From: DAONJL01 sp035405645 [NCBI: bacterium]
Lineage (GTDB): Bacteria > JAGOBX01 > DAONJL01
Length of the DNA stretch: 64,000 nt
NCBI GenBank assembly: GCA_035405645.1
Contig: DAONJL010000001.1
Span: 49,169 to 113,168 of the forward strand
Reading direction: 5' to 3'
The notes beneath the pieces were generated by a model. That model did not search any database. It was given only the letters and a program-made list of their open reading frames with translations, and was not told the DNA's origin. Made by a program: the position numbers and the translations under genes. Of this stretch, positions 36,110 to 45,622 are shown in pieces. How positions within the stretch are numbered: the stretch's first letter is position 1; every line of letters begins with the position of its first letter.

Positions 36110-37031
36110 CTATTTTTCCTATACTTTTTACAACTTCACGAATAATTAAATTACTCTTTATTTTCTCTCGACCGCTAAATGATTTTAAACCAAACCTGAT
36201 TTCAATATTGGATAATGTTACATCATCTATCTCAAAAATAGTATTTTCTATTATATTTTTTATATTCTTTATTTTATTTAATGCTTCCTGATAATTCAAA
36301 TCTGGCGAAATAATTGCAATTATATTTCCATAAAATAATGTGCAAATATCTATTCGCCTTAAATTATGTGTTATTATCTGACTTATTTTTATTATTAATT
36401 TATTTGCTACTGTCTCTCCATATTTTTCAAAATAATTCATATAATTTTTTAATTCAATCATAATTATACTAAATTCTGAATTATTTATTTTTACTTCTTC
36501 TATTTCTCTATTTAAAATCTCATAAAAATAATCTTGATTATATAAATTAGTTAACGAATCTTTAAAATTAAAATTTGCTGTTTCAAGGTCAATTGCTAAT
36601 TTGGAAATAAGTTGCGAAAATAATTCAGCATAATTCTTTAAAAATTTTAAATCAAATTTAGTGAAATCATTTGCTTCTCTTTTGGTAACAAAAATAAATC
36701 CTACAACTTTTTTATTTTTCTTTATTGGAAAAAATAATAATTTTTTTTCTTTCTCTGATGTTTGAATTATTGAATTAATATTTAATATAATGAAATCTTC
36801 AAATTTTTCTAAATAGTTTATAATTATTTTTTCAGCATCAAATTGAAATTTAAATATTATTTCTGATATTACATTTTGTGCTTCTAATATATTTATTTTC
36901 TTATTTGTATAATCAATAAACGCAATACAACAGGATTCAAAGAATAATTCATTAATAATAATATTAACTAATTTTTCACAAAATTGTTTTATTTCAAAAG
37001 CAATTAAAATACTTTCTTTATTTTCATTCAT
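36102..37031 (-). CDS. GAF-GGDEF-like protein with a degenerate active site
   Basis: 309 residues. The N-terminal half resembles a GAF domain (about 10-150) and the C-terminal half a diguanylate cyclase fold (DSLTNLYNQDYFYEIL, FSIIMIELKNYMNYFEKYG). The GGDEF signature is replaced by FYGNI (about 233-237), so c-di-GMP synthesis is not expected. The family knows many such domains that act as receptors or scaffolds. It follows acsC by 48 bp and overlaps lspA. It has no membrane segment. The Shine-Dalgarno is weak. Confidence 0.78.
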   Translation of the reverse strand: MNENKESILIAFEIKQFCEKLVNIIINELFFESCCIAFIDYTNKKINILEAQNVISEIIFKFQFDAEKIIINYLEKFEDFIILNINSIIQTSEKEKKLLFFPIKKNKKVVGFIFVTKREANDFTKFDLKFLKNYAELFSQLISKLAIDLETANFNFKDSLTNLYNQDYFYEILNREIEEVKINNSEFSIIMIELKNYMNYFEKYGETVANKLIIKISQIITHNLRRIDICTLFYGNIIAIISPDLNYQEALNKIKNIKNIIENTIFEIDDVTLSNIEIRFGLKSFSGREKIKSNLIIREVVKSIGKIVD

Positions 37032-37079
37032 AATTTAATTATTTTAAAAACAATTAAATCTAAATTGCAATAAAAAAAT

Positions 37080-38402
37080 TTACTGCCACATTTCTTTTAA
37101 ATAATCAGGTAAATCTGCTGCTTCCTGTGGTCCTACCATTATTTGCCAATTCTTTAATTCATCTTCAAGTTCGCCTTTTAATACTGCTACATAACCCGGT
37201 ATAATTATTTTTCTGTGTTTTATCTCATTTTCAACATTAAATGTTTTTATTGCTTTTGTTATTATTGTTGAATTGAATTTGTTTGCTGACCATGCTGTTA
37301 ATACTGACATCCCTTCTGAATCTGTGATAACTAATCTTGCACTAAAAGCAGAATTTGCTATCTCTCCGCTTACAATAAAATATGTTAATGAAAAATTTGT
37401 CGTTACCAATAATGGTGAATTTTCATCAGGATTACCTATTTTATATACACCTGGTTCTATTTGTAATGGTTTTCTTGGATCTGTATAAATATTTTGTCTT
37501 AATATTAGCAATGTTTTTAATGATAATAAATCAAATTCATTTAATATGATAATTGATGAATATTTGCATATACCAGCAATTGCTTCATAAATACTCTGAC
37601 ACTCTGTAAATATTGGAAATCCTCCATTTTTATTGTTTTCTATGATTGCTAATCTTCTTATTCTATAATTATTCACTAATAAATCTGATATATTTTTTTG
37701 CTTAAATTTTATTAGCAAATTTTTTAAACCAATCTTATTTGCATTTTCTGTTAATTTTAATAAATTATTTACATTATCACTTTCAAGCACTATCTTTATT
37801 TCTTTTTCTTTTACTATTTCTTTTATTTCTTCTAATACTTTTTCATCAACATTATTTATTATTATCCTGTTATTATTTTTTTCAATATTTAAAATTTCTT
37901 TAAGTATTTCAAAATTTATTTTTGATAAAATAATTATTTTTTCTGTTTGTGAAACGATTTTATATTTTTTTAAAAAATTATCTTTATTATTTGTTTTATT
38001 TGTTAATCCAATTATTTCAGGATAATATACTTCACCTATTCTCTCATATTTAAAATTAATTATTTGATTTACTCTTTTCTGAAAAACATCATCATCTAAA
38101 TCATCATCTAAATTAAAACCAATTAAAGTTCTATTAACAAATATTTTATCATGCCTATATAAAACTGTTTCTCCACCAATTTCATAAATATTATTATTTA
38201 TATTAAATTTTAATACTTTAACTGGTGGCGCTTGTTCGGCATTTAATTTTTCTAATGCTTCTTGAGATATATATGGACAAAGTGTTGGTTCAACTGATTT
38301 TGCAGCAATCTTCATTGCAAATGCTAAACAGGTTGGCACACCACATTCTTTACAATTTTTATTTGGTAATAATTTAAATATTTGTAATCCAGTTAATGCC
38401 AT
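37080..38402 (-). CDS. acsC: Corrinoid iron-sulfur protein large subunit (acetyl-CoA synthase complex)
   Basis: 440 residues. With AcsD it carries the methyl group on cobalt from methyltetrahydrofolate to acetyl-CoA synthase. The N-terminal 4Fe-4S motif is seen as CKECGVPTC...CPY (C17, C20, C25, C42). The C-terminal corrinoid-binding region contains GYVAVLKGELEDEL. The ATG at 38402 follows AGCAGGT and lies 3 bp after acsD. Length fits the family (about 440-450). Confidence 0.95.
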   Translation of the reverse strand: MALTGLQIFKLLPNKNCKECGVPTCLAFAMKIAAKSVEPTLCPYISQEALEKLNAEQAPPVKVLKFNINNNIYEIGGETVLYRHDKIFVNRTLIGFNLDDDLDDDVFQKRVNQIINFKYERIGEVYYPEIIGLTNKTNNKDNFLKKYKIVSQTEKIIILSKINFEILKEILNIEKNNNRIIINNVDEKVLEEIKEIVKEKEIKIVLESDNVNNLLKLTENANKIGLKNLLIKFKQKNISDLLVNNYRIRRLAIIENNKNGGFPIFTECQSIYEAIAGICKYSSIIILNEFDLLSLKTLLILRQNIYTDPRKPLQIEPGVYKIGNPDENSPLLVTTNFSLTYFIVSGEIANSAFSARLVITDSEGMSVLTAWSANKFNSTIITKAIKTFNVENEIKHRKIIIPGYVAVLKGELEDELKNWQIMVGPQEAADLPDYLKEMWQ

Positions 38403-38405
38403 TTT

Positions 38406-39293
38406 TTATACCTGCTTTATAAATTCTCGTAATTTTAATAATGATTGTGGATGTCGAACAATAATAATATTAGCACCTGCTATTATCAAAGGTATTGCTG
38501 TTGTTATTTCCCAATTTATGCCTGTTTCTATCTGTTTTTCTTTCTCTTTTTCATCTTTTATTTCTTTTATCTTCCAGGTTTCCTGCCCTACAAAACAAAT
38601 CATTGGTGATGATAAAATTTCATCATTATTAAATAATTGTAATCTTATTCGTTCCATTACTGAATAAGTATATTCTAATCCATAACCAAGCCCGCCAGTT
38701 AATGGGTCAATTATTATTCTTGATAATGGAAAATTTAATTGGGTAATTAGTATATTTAATTGTTTCGCTATATTTACATCAATTGGTGATTCTGCTATTA
38801 AATAATGATTATTTGCAAGCGCTGCTGCTGTTGGAACTCTGTAATTTTCCTGAACAGCAGAACCTATTATAATTTGTCGTATTGCCTTTTCTGCACATTT
38901 TGTTATTACCTGATTCTGTTTTTCAAAATTACCTGAAAATTTTACAATTATTGGAATTGAAATCTCTTTTAAAATTTCATTTAATATTTCTATACATTCT
39001 TCTGCACTACGATTTAATTTATCCTGATGTGTTCCAATAAAATTTATAAATATAAAATCTGGTTTATAATTAATATAATATTTTTTTGACCATTCAACTG
39101 GATTTTTTATCTCTTCTCTTCCTATTGTTTCGCATAATGAATTTAACCAATCTGTTGGTTCAATATCTGTTATTTCTAAACCAAATGCACATTTATTAGG
39201 AAATTCACCTTTATCTTTATTATCTAAAAAAACATTCTCACCACCAATTATTATTTCATCATTAAATCTTATTGTTTGAACTTTACTTGCCAT
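38406..39293 (-). CDS. acsD: Corrinoid iron-sulfur protein small subunit
   Basis: 295 residues, a TIM-barrel partner of AcsC. Recognised by NDEIIIGGENVFLD near the N terminus, the NPVEWSKKYY segment, and IIIDPLTGGLGYGLEYTYSVMERIRL, all typical of AcsD/CdhD. Its ATG overlaps the acsB stop by one base (TAATG), so translation is coupled. Confidence 0.94.
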   Translation of the reverse strand: MASKVQTIRFNDEIIIGGENVFLDNKDKGEFPNKCAFGLEITDIEPTDWLNSLCETIGREEIKNPVEWSKKYYINYKPDFIFINFIGTHQDKLNRSAEECIEILNEILKEISIPIIVKFSGNFEKQNQVITKCAEKAIRQIIIGSAVQENYRVPTAAALANNHYLIAESPIDVNIAKQLNILITQLNFPLSRIIIDPLTGGLGYGLEYTYSVMERIRLQLFNNDEILSSPMICFVGQETWKIKEIKDEKEKEKQIETGINWEITTAIPLIIAGANIIIVRHPQSLLKLREFIKQV

Positions 39294-41431
39294 TAAATTA
39301 ATTCACCCATTGTTAGTGCTGGATGATTTTTTTCTGTTAAAAAATTTATTAAACCTTCTAAATCAGTTGTTATTGTTTCATCTGCTATTTTATCAATTAA
39401 ATCAGGTTCACCAAGTTCTTCACTTCTTTTTATTAAATCTTCTCTTAATTGTTCTTTTAAATTTTTTGGCATCCAGACTAATCTTTTTAAGCCACCTTCT
39501 GCAAATAAAAATTTTTTACTAATTATATAATTTATTCCAATACCAATAAAACCAGGATTTTGCTTCCCACCGCCTACTATATTTGCTAAATTTAAAAATG
39601 TCATTCCAGCTGGTGTCATTCCCTGATAACTTCTATCGACAACCATAAAACCACAAGTGCCAGGTAAAATAGCAATAACACACTCAAAACAACCACAGGA
39701 TGTCATTGGGTCAACTAAAAAAGAATATGCACTAAATCTCTCAATTGTTTTATTTGAATTTTTATAAACAAAATCATTTACACCTTCCCATTGTCCTAAA
39801 TTCGCATCAATCACTTTACCTTTTTTAACTGGCTGATTTGCACCTGTTGGTTTTATCTGATATGCCGCTTTACCATCAAGCCAATTATATGCACCACATA
39901 AGCCAAGTCGCTCTGGCGTAATTATACAAACATGTGTTGGTGCAAATGATTGACATAATAAACAAGAATAAAATTCTTCTACACTTTCATCTGTCATTTC
40001 ACCAATTCGCTTATCGCGCTCACTATATATTTTTTGGGCTTCTGCTAAATATTCTTTTACTAATTCAGAATCAGTTATTATATCAACCTCTATTTTATCT
40101 ATTATTTCACCATATTCACTTAATAATTTTGAGCAAATTATTTCTCCTAAATGAAATAATTTAAAACCATCTTTTTTTGCCTGTTTACTTATTCGCAGCC
40201 AGACAAAATTTCTTTGACCTGTATGCATTATTCCCATTGCAAAATTCATTATCCTGTGTATCTGTCTTTCTAAAATTGGTTCAAAATCTTTTTGCATTTT
40301 TTTTCCAGCAACACGAACAATCATTGCTAAATCAGTTGATGTCCCTTCTTGAAATTCATCAATCTCTTTTCCAATTACCTGAATTTTTTTATTTTGTATT
40401 TCATCAAAATTAACCATTTTTACTAATTCTAATGCTGTTGCGTGTTTACCTCCAAATTCAATATACATTTCTTCTTTTCGCACACGCTCACCTTCAAATG
40501 CTGGTCCATATTTCACTGGTATATCAATTTTAGTGATTTTAATTTTTATCTCTCTTGTTTCAATACAATAATCAACAATCTTATCTAAATCATTACAGGA
40601 AGATAATAATTTTTTTTCAAAACCATCATCTGAAAAAAATGAAATTTTTGGAACATCAAAATTAGTAATTACAGGAAAACCAAAAGCAATAGCACCAGCA
40701 GCAGTGGCAACTTTTTTAGCATCAATGCATTTTAATGCCAATACAAATGCTGGAATACGATTTCTACAATATTCAAGACATTTTTCTTTTTGACCGCCTT
40801 CTATTCCACCAAATGTTAAAGCAGCCCGAATAGCAAAATTCATCGCAAGAGCAGCTGATTCTGTATCATCTCCACAATTAACAATATAAGTTGCAAGTGA
40901 AATTTCTATTCCTGATTGTTCTAATTGTTTTGCAAATGTTTCGCCTTCACAATTACCTATTAAAATTGATAAAATATTTTTTTCTTGAAAGCCGCGAATT
41001 ATTTTTACTGCCTCTTTTGCTGTTGGTGCTGAACCAAGAATAACAGCAATTCCACTTATATCACTACTAACTAATTGTACACCAAGTGAACGCAAAATTG
41101 TATCGGGTATAAAATTTACTTGCTCGCCACCTAATAATTGTAATGCTTTATAAAATTCCTCTAAAATTACAGTATTTATTCCACAATCAAGAATATTATT
41201 TTTATCTGTTTTTTCAATAATTTCTATTTGATTTTGTATATCAATTAATGAAAAAATTTTTTTGCCAGTTAATCCAAAAAATAAAGGAAAATTATAAGCT
41301 GTATCAGGAAACTCAATTTCTTTATCTCGGGAAAATTTACCTATTATTTTATCTACTAATTTCTTTGTAGCATTTAATTGTTCTAAAAAACCAGTGATTA
41401 TTAGTTCTTTTAATTTTTCATTTATTTCCAC
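39293..41431 (-). CDS. acsB: CO-methylating acetyl-CoA synthase (A-cluster subunit)
   Basis: 712 residues. It joins CO, a methyl group and CoA to acetyl-CoA in the Wood-Ljungdahl pathway. All six A-cluster cysteines are present: C490, C493, C502, C512, C579 and C581. They keep the spacing of the Moorella enzyme (506, 509, 518, 528, 595, 597) with a constant shift of 16. The start is GTG at 41431, 2 bp after the stop of the preceding gene; AAAGGG lies upstream. No CO dehydrogenase (acsA), methyltransferase (acsE) or activator (acsF) gene is in the window, so those must lie elsewhere. Confidence 0.96.
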   Translation of the reverse strand: MEINEKLKELIITGFLEQLNATKKLVDKIIGKFSRDKEIEFPDTAYNFPLFFGLTGKKIFSLIDIQNQIEIIEKTDKNNILDCGINTVILEEFYKALQLLGGEQVNFIPDTILRSLGVQLVSSDISGIAVILGSAPTAKEAVKIIRGFQEKNILSILIGNCEGETFAKQLEQSGIEISLATYIVNCGDDTESAALAMNFAIRAALTFGGIEGGQKEKCLEYCRNRIPAFVLALKCIDAKKVATAAGAIAFGFPVITNFDVPKISFFSDDGFEKKLLSSCNDLDKIVDYCIETREIKIKITKIDIPVKYGPAFEGERVRKEEMYIEFGGKHATALELVKMVNFDEIQNKKIQVIGKEIDEFQEGTSTDLAMIVRVAGKKMQKDFEPILERQIHRIMNFAMGIMHTGQRNFVWLRISKQAKKDGFKLFHLGEIICSKLLSEYGEIIDKIEVDIITDSELVKEYLAEAQKIYSERDKRIGEMTDESVEEFYSCLLCQSFAPTHVCIITPERLGLCGAYNWLDGKAAYQIKPTGANQPVKKGKVIDANLGQWEGVNDFVYKNSNKTIERFSAYSFLVDPMTSCGCFECVIAILPGTCGFMVVDRSYQGMTPAGMTFLNLANIVGGGKQNPGFIGIGINYIISKKFLFAEGGLKRLVWMPKNLKEQLREDLIKRSEELGEPDLIDKIADETITTDLEGLINFLTEKNHPALTMGELI

Positions 41432-41433
41432 AT

Positions 41434-43089
41434 TTAACCCTTTTTTTCACGAACTTTATCTTTTATTCTTTTGATATGACCTCGACCAAGACCTTTTACT
41501 TCACAACCTAACTCAAAATATCGCTCAATTTTTTTATCATCGAGAATACAAAAGCAATCAATAATTGCACAGGGTTTACCAACTGCTTTAACTACTTCAT
41601 CTGGGTCTAAATTTAAAAATTGTTTATGCCGAACAGCAAAAATAATTGCTTCTGCATCTTTCATTGCTGCAAACATATCTTTTTCTAATCTTAAATTTTT
41701 TAATTTTTCCTGGCGATGAAAATATTTCTTTTTGCTATAACCTGGATATGGATATGTATCCTGTTCTTCTAATTCCCACCAATGTTCTAAATATGGGTCA
41801 AATACTTTTATATCAGCACCCATTTCTGTTAATTTTCTTACAACAATTTCAACTCCGCTATAACGAGTATCACCTACATCTTCTCTATATGATGCACCTA
41901 ATACTAATACTTCAGCAGCAGCAATTAGTTTTCCCATATTTCGTAATGCATCACGAACTAATTCAGCGACATGGAGTCCACGAGTATCATTTATATCTAT
42001 TGCAACAGGCGTAATTTTAAATATATCATCATTCCAGCCAAGAATATGTTTATAAGCCCACACACCAAGCCCACCATCTTTTGGTAGACAATAACCACCA
42101 ATACCTGGACCTGGAAAAATTATATTTGAATGAGTTGGTCTCATTTTTATTGCATCTATTACTTTCTTTAAATCTACTCCATTTCGTTCTGCAAATAATG
42201 ACCATTCATCAAGAAAAGCAAGTATTGTTGCGCGATAACTATTTTCTACTATCTTTGCTGTTTCTGATTCTATTGGTTTATCTAATACTGTTAATGGATA
42301 ATCTTTTGTATTTAATACTTCATTTAAAAATTTTACTACTTTATCTTTTGCTTCTTCATTTATACCACTGCAAACACGCCAGAAATCACGGATAGAAGCA
42401 ACATAATTACGACCTGGCATTACACGCTCATAACTATGTGCTAATAATGGTTCACTACTTATTCCTCTTCTTTCAAATATTTTTTTCATTATTGGATAAG
42501 CAATTTGTTCTGTTGTGCCTGGTGCAACTGTTGTCTCTATTAATACTAATGCATTTGCTGGTATTTTTTCTGCTATTATTGCAATTGCATTTTCAAGCGC
42601 TGCCATATCAACTTCGCCATTCAATACATTACCAAGTGCATTTTTTAAATAGTCACATTGCACATCAACAACAACAACATCTGCAAATTCAAGTGCATCA
42701 TAAGTATATGTTGCTATTAATGTTTTTTTCTTTAAAACACATCTTGAAATTATTTCATCAACTTCAGGGTCTTCTGCTTTTACTGGTGAAATGCCTTGAT
42801 TTAATAATGGTATTTTCCAATAACTTCGTTTACTTGGTCTTTGCATTCCTATCACAAATTTTGTTGGCTCTTTTTTTTCATTTTCTGTATCAGCAACAAT
42901 AGCAGCCATCACAGCACCAACAAATCCAAGCCCAACTACAACCACAATTTCTTTATTTTCTTTTCTTTTCTCTGCCACAATCTTTTTTAATCTTTCATAC
43001 TCCTTTTTATAATCTTCTTTCGTTGGTAATTGATATTTTGTACCATCTGGACTTATTGAATATTCTTTTACTTCTTCTGCCATAATCAT
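41434..43089 (-). CDS. UDP-glucose/GDP-mannose dehydrogenase-family protein, long form
   Basis: About 551 residues against roughly 430-450 for typical members. The frame opens at 43125, but the ribosome binding site AAGGAG lies inside it, so the ATG at 43089 (or 43083) is preferred. Features: Rossmann motif VVGLGFVGAVMAA, ETTVAPGTTEQ, the central dimer helix region, the catalytic-cysteine loop GPGIGGYCLPKDGG and a C-terminal GASYREDVGDTRYSG. Such enzymes oxidise UDP- or GDP-sugars to uronic acids. Extra sequence is seen around the N terminus and in the C-terminal third (YPGYSKKKYFHRQEKL). It leads the acs operon. The sugar is unknown, and a different substrate is possible. Confidence 0.85.
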   Translation of the reverse strand: MIMAEEVKEYSISPDGTKYQLPTKEDYKKEYERLKKIVAEKRKENKEIVVVVGLGFVGAVMAAIVADTENEKKEPTKFVIGMQRPSKRSYWKIPLLNQGISPVKAEDPEVDEIISRCVLKKKTLIATYTYDALEFADVVVVDVQCDYLKNALGNVLNGEVDMAALENAIAIIAEKIPANALVLIETTVAPGTTEQIAYPIMKKIFERRGISSEPLLAHSYERVMPGRNYVASIRDFWRVCSGINEEAKDKVVKFLNEVLNTKDYPLTVLDKPIESETAKIVENSYRATILAFLDEWSLFAERNGVDLKKVIDAIKMRPTHSNIIFPGPGIGGYCLPKDGGLGVWAYKHILGWNDDIFKITPVAIDINDTRGLHVAELVRDALRNMGKLIAAAEVLVLGASYREDVGDTRYSGVEIVVRKLTEMGADIKVFDPYLEHWWELEEQDTYPYPGYSKKKYFHRQEKLKNLRLEKDMFAAMKDAEAIIFAVRHKQFLNLDPDEVVKAVGKPCAIIDCFCILDDKKIERYFELGCEVKGLGRGHIKRIKDKVREKKG

Positions 43090-43115
43090 TAAACTCCTTT
43101 TAAAAAATTTTTTAA

Positions 43116-43144
43116 ATTTTATCAAAAAAAATTTTTTTATGCAA
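43116..43144 (-). promoter_or_regulatory. Putative sigma70-type promoter of the dehydrogenase-acs operon
   Basis: Minus strand TTGCAT (43139-43144), 17 bp of A and T tracts, TAAAAT (43116-43121). It lies upstream of AAGGAG and the ATG at 43089, and overlaps the extra N-terminal codons of the longer frame, which argues against a start at 43125. Confidence 0.55.
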
Positions 43145-43183
43145 GCATTTTTGAAAAAAATTTAAAATATATATAATTTTTTA

Positions 43184-43837
43184 TTAAATATTATTCAATA
43201 ATTTTTCCTTGCGTTCATTTACATAATTCGAATTTATTTTATATTTTCTTGGATTTGGAATAATTGCAGTTAATAATGCACTTTGCTCTAATGTCAATTT
43301 TTTACTTGTTGTTTTAAAATAATATTGCGAAGCTGCTTCTGCACCATAAATTCCATCGCCCCATTCAATAACATTTAAATATAATTCAAGAATTCTATCT
43401 TTACTTAAAAAAATTTCAATTAATATTGTATAATATGCTTCGAGTGCTTTTCGCAAATAACTTCGTTCTGGCCATAAAAATAAATTTTTTGCTAATTGCT
43501 GTGTTATTGTGCTTGCGCCATATTTTATCTTCTTCTTTTTTTGATTCTTTTTTATTGCATTTTTTATTGCTTCAAAATCAAAACCATTATGCTCATAAAA
43601 TTTTGCATCTTCTGCTCTGATGACTGTTCTTCGTAAATTATATGAAATATTCGTTAATGGCACCCATTTATATATTTTTTTATATCTTCGTTTTGCTGCC
43701 TTTGCCTGCTTTTCTCGTATCTTCATAAAATTTGTATTTTCTGGATTAATATATTTATATCTGATAACTTGAAGTGTTGTAAAACCAATTAATAAAACAA
43801 ATATAATAACTATAAATTTTATTAGTTTTTTTAACAT
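43184..43837 (-). CDS. mtgA: Monofunctional peptidoglycan glycosyltransferase
   Basis: 217 residues, GT51 family. One N-terminal membrane anchor (about 5-25) and the transglycosylase domain: RAEDAKFYEHNGFD (catalytic E76), GASTITQQLAKNLF, and LELYLNVIEWGDGIYGAEAAS. It polymerises lipid II into glycan strands. There is no transpeptidase domain, as expected for MtgA. No Shine-Dalgarno is apparent before the ATG. Confidence 0.93.
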   Translation of the reverse strand: MLKKLIKFIVIIFVLLIGFTTLQVIRYKYINPENTNFMKIREKQAKAAKRRYKKIYKWVPLTNISYNLRRTVIRAEDAKFYEHNGFDFEAIKNAIKKNQKKKKIKYGASTITQQLAKNLFLWPERSYLRKALEAYYTILIEIFLSKDRILELYLNVIEWGDGIYGAEAASQYYFKTTSKKLTLEQSALLTAIIPNPRKYKINSNYVNERKEKLLNNI

Positions 43838-43872
43838 AAATTTTTACTAATTAAATTTTTTAAACAAAATAT

Positions 43873-43901
43873 AAATTAAATAAATTATCTTGTTTTTGCA
43901 A
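43873..43901 (-). promoter_or_regulatory. Possible promoter of mtgA
   Basis: Minus strand TTGCAA (43896-43901), 17 bp, TAATTT (43873-43878). Weaker match than the other sites listed. Confidence 0.35.
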
Positions 43902-43954
43902 ATAAATTTTTTTTGAAATTAAATCCTGATTTGAGAAAAGAAATTTGTCAACTT

Positions 43955-44290
43955 TTATTGAATTCTATATTTTATAATTTTTATTTTTCCACTCCAATAT
44001 TTTTCTTCAACCATAATACAATCAGCAATTATTATTTTATTATTTAGTTTTCGAAATTCATCACGATTATCACCAATTATCTCATAAGTCTTTTTAGAAC
44101 GTGATTTCCAATTTACAACTAAATAAATATAGTCTTCATCTGTTACATTTATTATTCCAGTTAATTGAACAATTTCTTTTGTTTCTTTTTCAGAAGAATT
44201 TCTTTCTTCTTTTTCTTTTGTTGATTGGAAAACAGCACAATTAAACACAAACAAAATAATAAGAAAAAATAAAAAATAAATCTTACGCAT
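43955..44290 (-). CDS. Small lipoprotein of unknown function
   Basis: About 111 residues. The frame is open from 44329, but the ATG at 44290 starts a typical lipoprotein signal (MRKIYFLFFLIILFVFNC, lipid-modified Cys at 18). The mature part begins with a Lys/Glu-rich linker and then a small predicted beta domain (VQLTGIINVTDEDYIYLVV). No family recognised. Its start overlaps the adenosine deaminase stop by 8 bp, so the two are co-translated. Confidence 0.65.
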   Translation of the reverse strand: MRKIYFLFFLIILFVFNCAVFQSTKEKEERNSSEKETKEIVQLTGIINVTDEDYIYLVVNWKSRSKKTYEIIGDNRDEFRKLNNKIIIADCIMVEEKYWSGKIKIIKYRIQ

Positions 44291-45497
44291 CAGGATAAAA
44301 TTCTTTTTGTATTTTATCATAATAATCAATAATCTGACGGCAATATTTACGCTTTGTCATATAATCACCTGGGAAGAAACTTCTTTTAAAACCATAAATA
44401 ATTATATCACGTAATTTTTTTAATGGTATATTAAAATTATCAACAGCCAATTTTATCTCTTTTGTTACTGTGGTATTTGACATTAACATATTATCAGTAC
44501 ATATTGTAACTGATAAGCCGTGTTCAAGCATCTTTTTAAATGTATGTTCTTTTATATCTTTTAAATTTGGATTTGTCTGTAAATTACTTGTTAAACATAC
44601 CTCTATTGTTATTCTTCTATCTGCAATATAATTTGCTAAATCTCTTATATATTTTTGTTTATCTACTATTTTCTTACTCTCAATTTTATTTTCATCAAAT
44701 AAATAAAAACCATGGCCTATTCTATCTGCTTTTAAATGCGTGATTGCCTGAAAAATTGATTCTGCTCCATACGCTTCACCTGCATGCACTGTCTTTTTTA
44801 AAAAATAATTATGACATATTTCGTATGCTGTTTTATGTGTGCCTGCTGGATAACCATTTTCCTGGCCTGCAAGGTCAAAACCAACAACTGGAATATCTGT
44901 TGTATTTAATAATTTTTCTGTTGCTTTTGCCAATTCTATTGATGCTAATGCAAATATCTCTTCCTGTGTCGAATATTTATGTACTTCAAATAATTTTCTA
45001 TAATATTCAGACATCATTGGCATAAACATTCGTAATGAACATACGATTATTCCATAATGAAATGGTGGTTCTTCATTATTCTTTATTTTTTCTGATGAAT
45101 TATATTCTGTCTCTGCTCTTTTTAGACCTTTATTCACTGCTTCTAATATCTGTTCAAAACTTAAATTTTTGTTTATATGTAATTGTGGTGCAAAACGAAC
45201 TTCAATATATCTTACTCCTTCATTTATATTGTCCCAGGCTAATTCATAAGCAACTCTTTCTAATGCTTCGGCTGTTTGTAATGTTGCTACTGTATAAATA
45301 AACCCCTGTAAATATTCAGCCAGACTATTATATCTATCTTTAAATACTAATTGTTTTAATCCATCAACTGTATAAGATGGTAATTGAACATTATTTTCTT
45401 TTGCTAATTCAATTAATGTTGGTATTCTTAATGAACCATCTAAATGCAAATGCAAATCTGTTTTTGGTATCTTCTTAAGAAATTCTAATTTATACAT
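44283..45497 (-). CDS. add: Adenosine deaminase-family protein
   Basis: 404 residues. Likely deaminates adenosine (or a related 6-aminopurine nucleoside) using zinc. Motifs: TDLHLHLDGS (H16, H18), TVHAGEAYG, DRIGHGFYLFDE, and TICTDNMLMSNT at the metal aspartate. The frame starts at 45512, but the ATG at 45497 follows GGAGGCGA and is preferred. Inserted segments make it longer than E. coli Add (about 333). Specificity for adenosine over AMP or adenine is assumed, not shown. Confidence 0.87.
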   Translation of the reverse strand: MYKLEFLKKIPKTDLHLHLDGSLRIPTLIELAKENNVQLPSYTVDGLKQLVFKDRYNSLAEYLQGFIYTVATLQTAEALERVAYELAWDNINEGVRYIEVRFAPQLHINKNLSFEQILEAVNKGLKRAETEYNSSEKIKNNEEPPFHYGIIVCSLRMFMPMMSEYYRKLFEVHKYSTQEEIFALASIELAKATEKLLNTTDIPVVGFDLAGQENGYPAGTHKTAYEICHNYFLKKTVHAGEAYGAESIFQAITHLKADRIGHGFYLFDENKIESKKIVDKQKYIRDLANYIADRRITIEVCLTSNLQTNPNLKDIKEHTFKKMLEHGLSVTICTDNMLMSNTTVTKEIKLAVDNFNIPLKKLRDIIIYGFKRSFFPGDYMTKRKYCRQIIDYYDKIQKEFYPDA

Positions 45498-45525
45498 TCT
45501 TATCGCCTCCATAAATTTTTTTTAA

Positions 45526-45554
45526 AAAATAAAATATCATAATTATAATGTCAA
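45526..45554 (-). promoter_or_regulatory. Putative sigma70-type promoter of the adenosine deaminase gene
   Basis: Minus strand TTGACA (45549-45554), 17 bp, TATTTT (45526-45531), upstream of GGAGGCGA and the ATG at 45497. Confidence 0.5.
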
Positions 45555-45581
45555 GTTTAAAAAATTTTTTTAATATTGATA

Positions 45582-45609
45582 TTGACAAAAACTTTTTTTA
45601 ATATATAAT
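45582..45609 (+). promoter_or_regulatory. Consensus sigma70-type promoter of the beta-propeller/amidase gene series
   Basis: TTGACA (45582-45587) and TATAAT (45604-45609) both match consensus, spaced 16 bp. The predicted start near 45616 falls after the first ATG of the frame (45614), so translation should begin at the ATG at 45623. Confidence 0.75.
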
Positions 45610-45622
45610 AATTATGGGAGTT

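Noticed and set aside
43090-43125. Upstream start of the sugar dehydrogenase-like gene at 43125
   Set aside because: The extra codons overlap the -10 box and the ribosome binding site AAGGAG; the ATG at 43089 or 43083 fits better.
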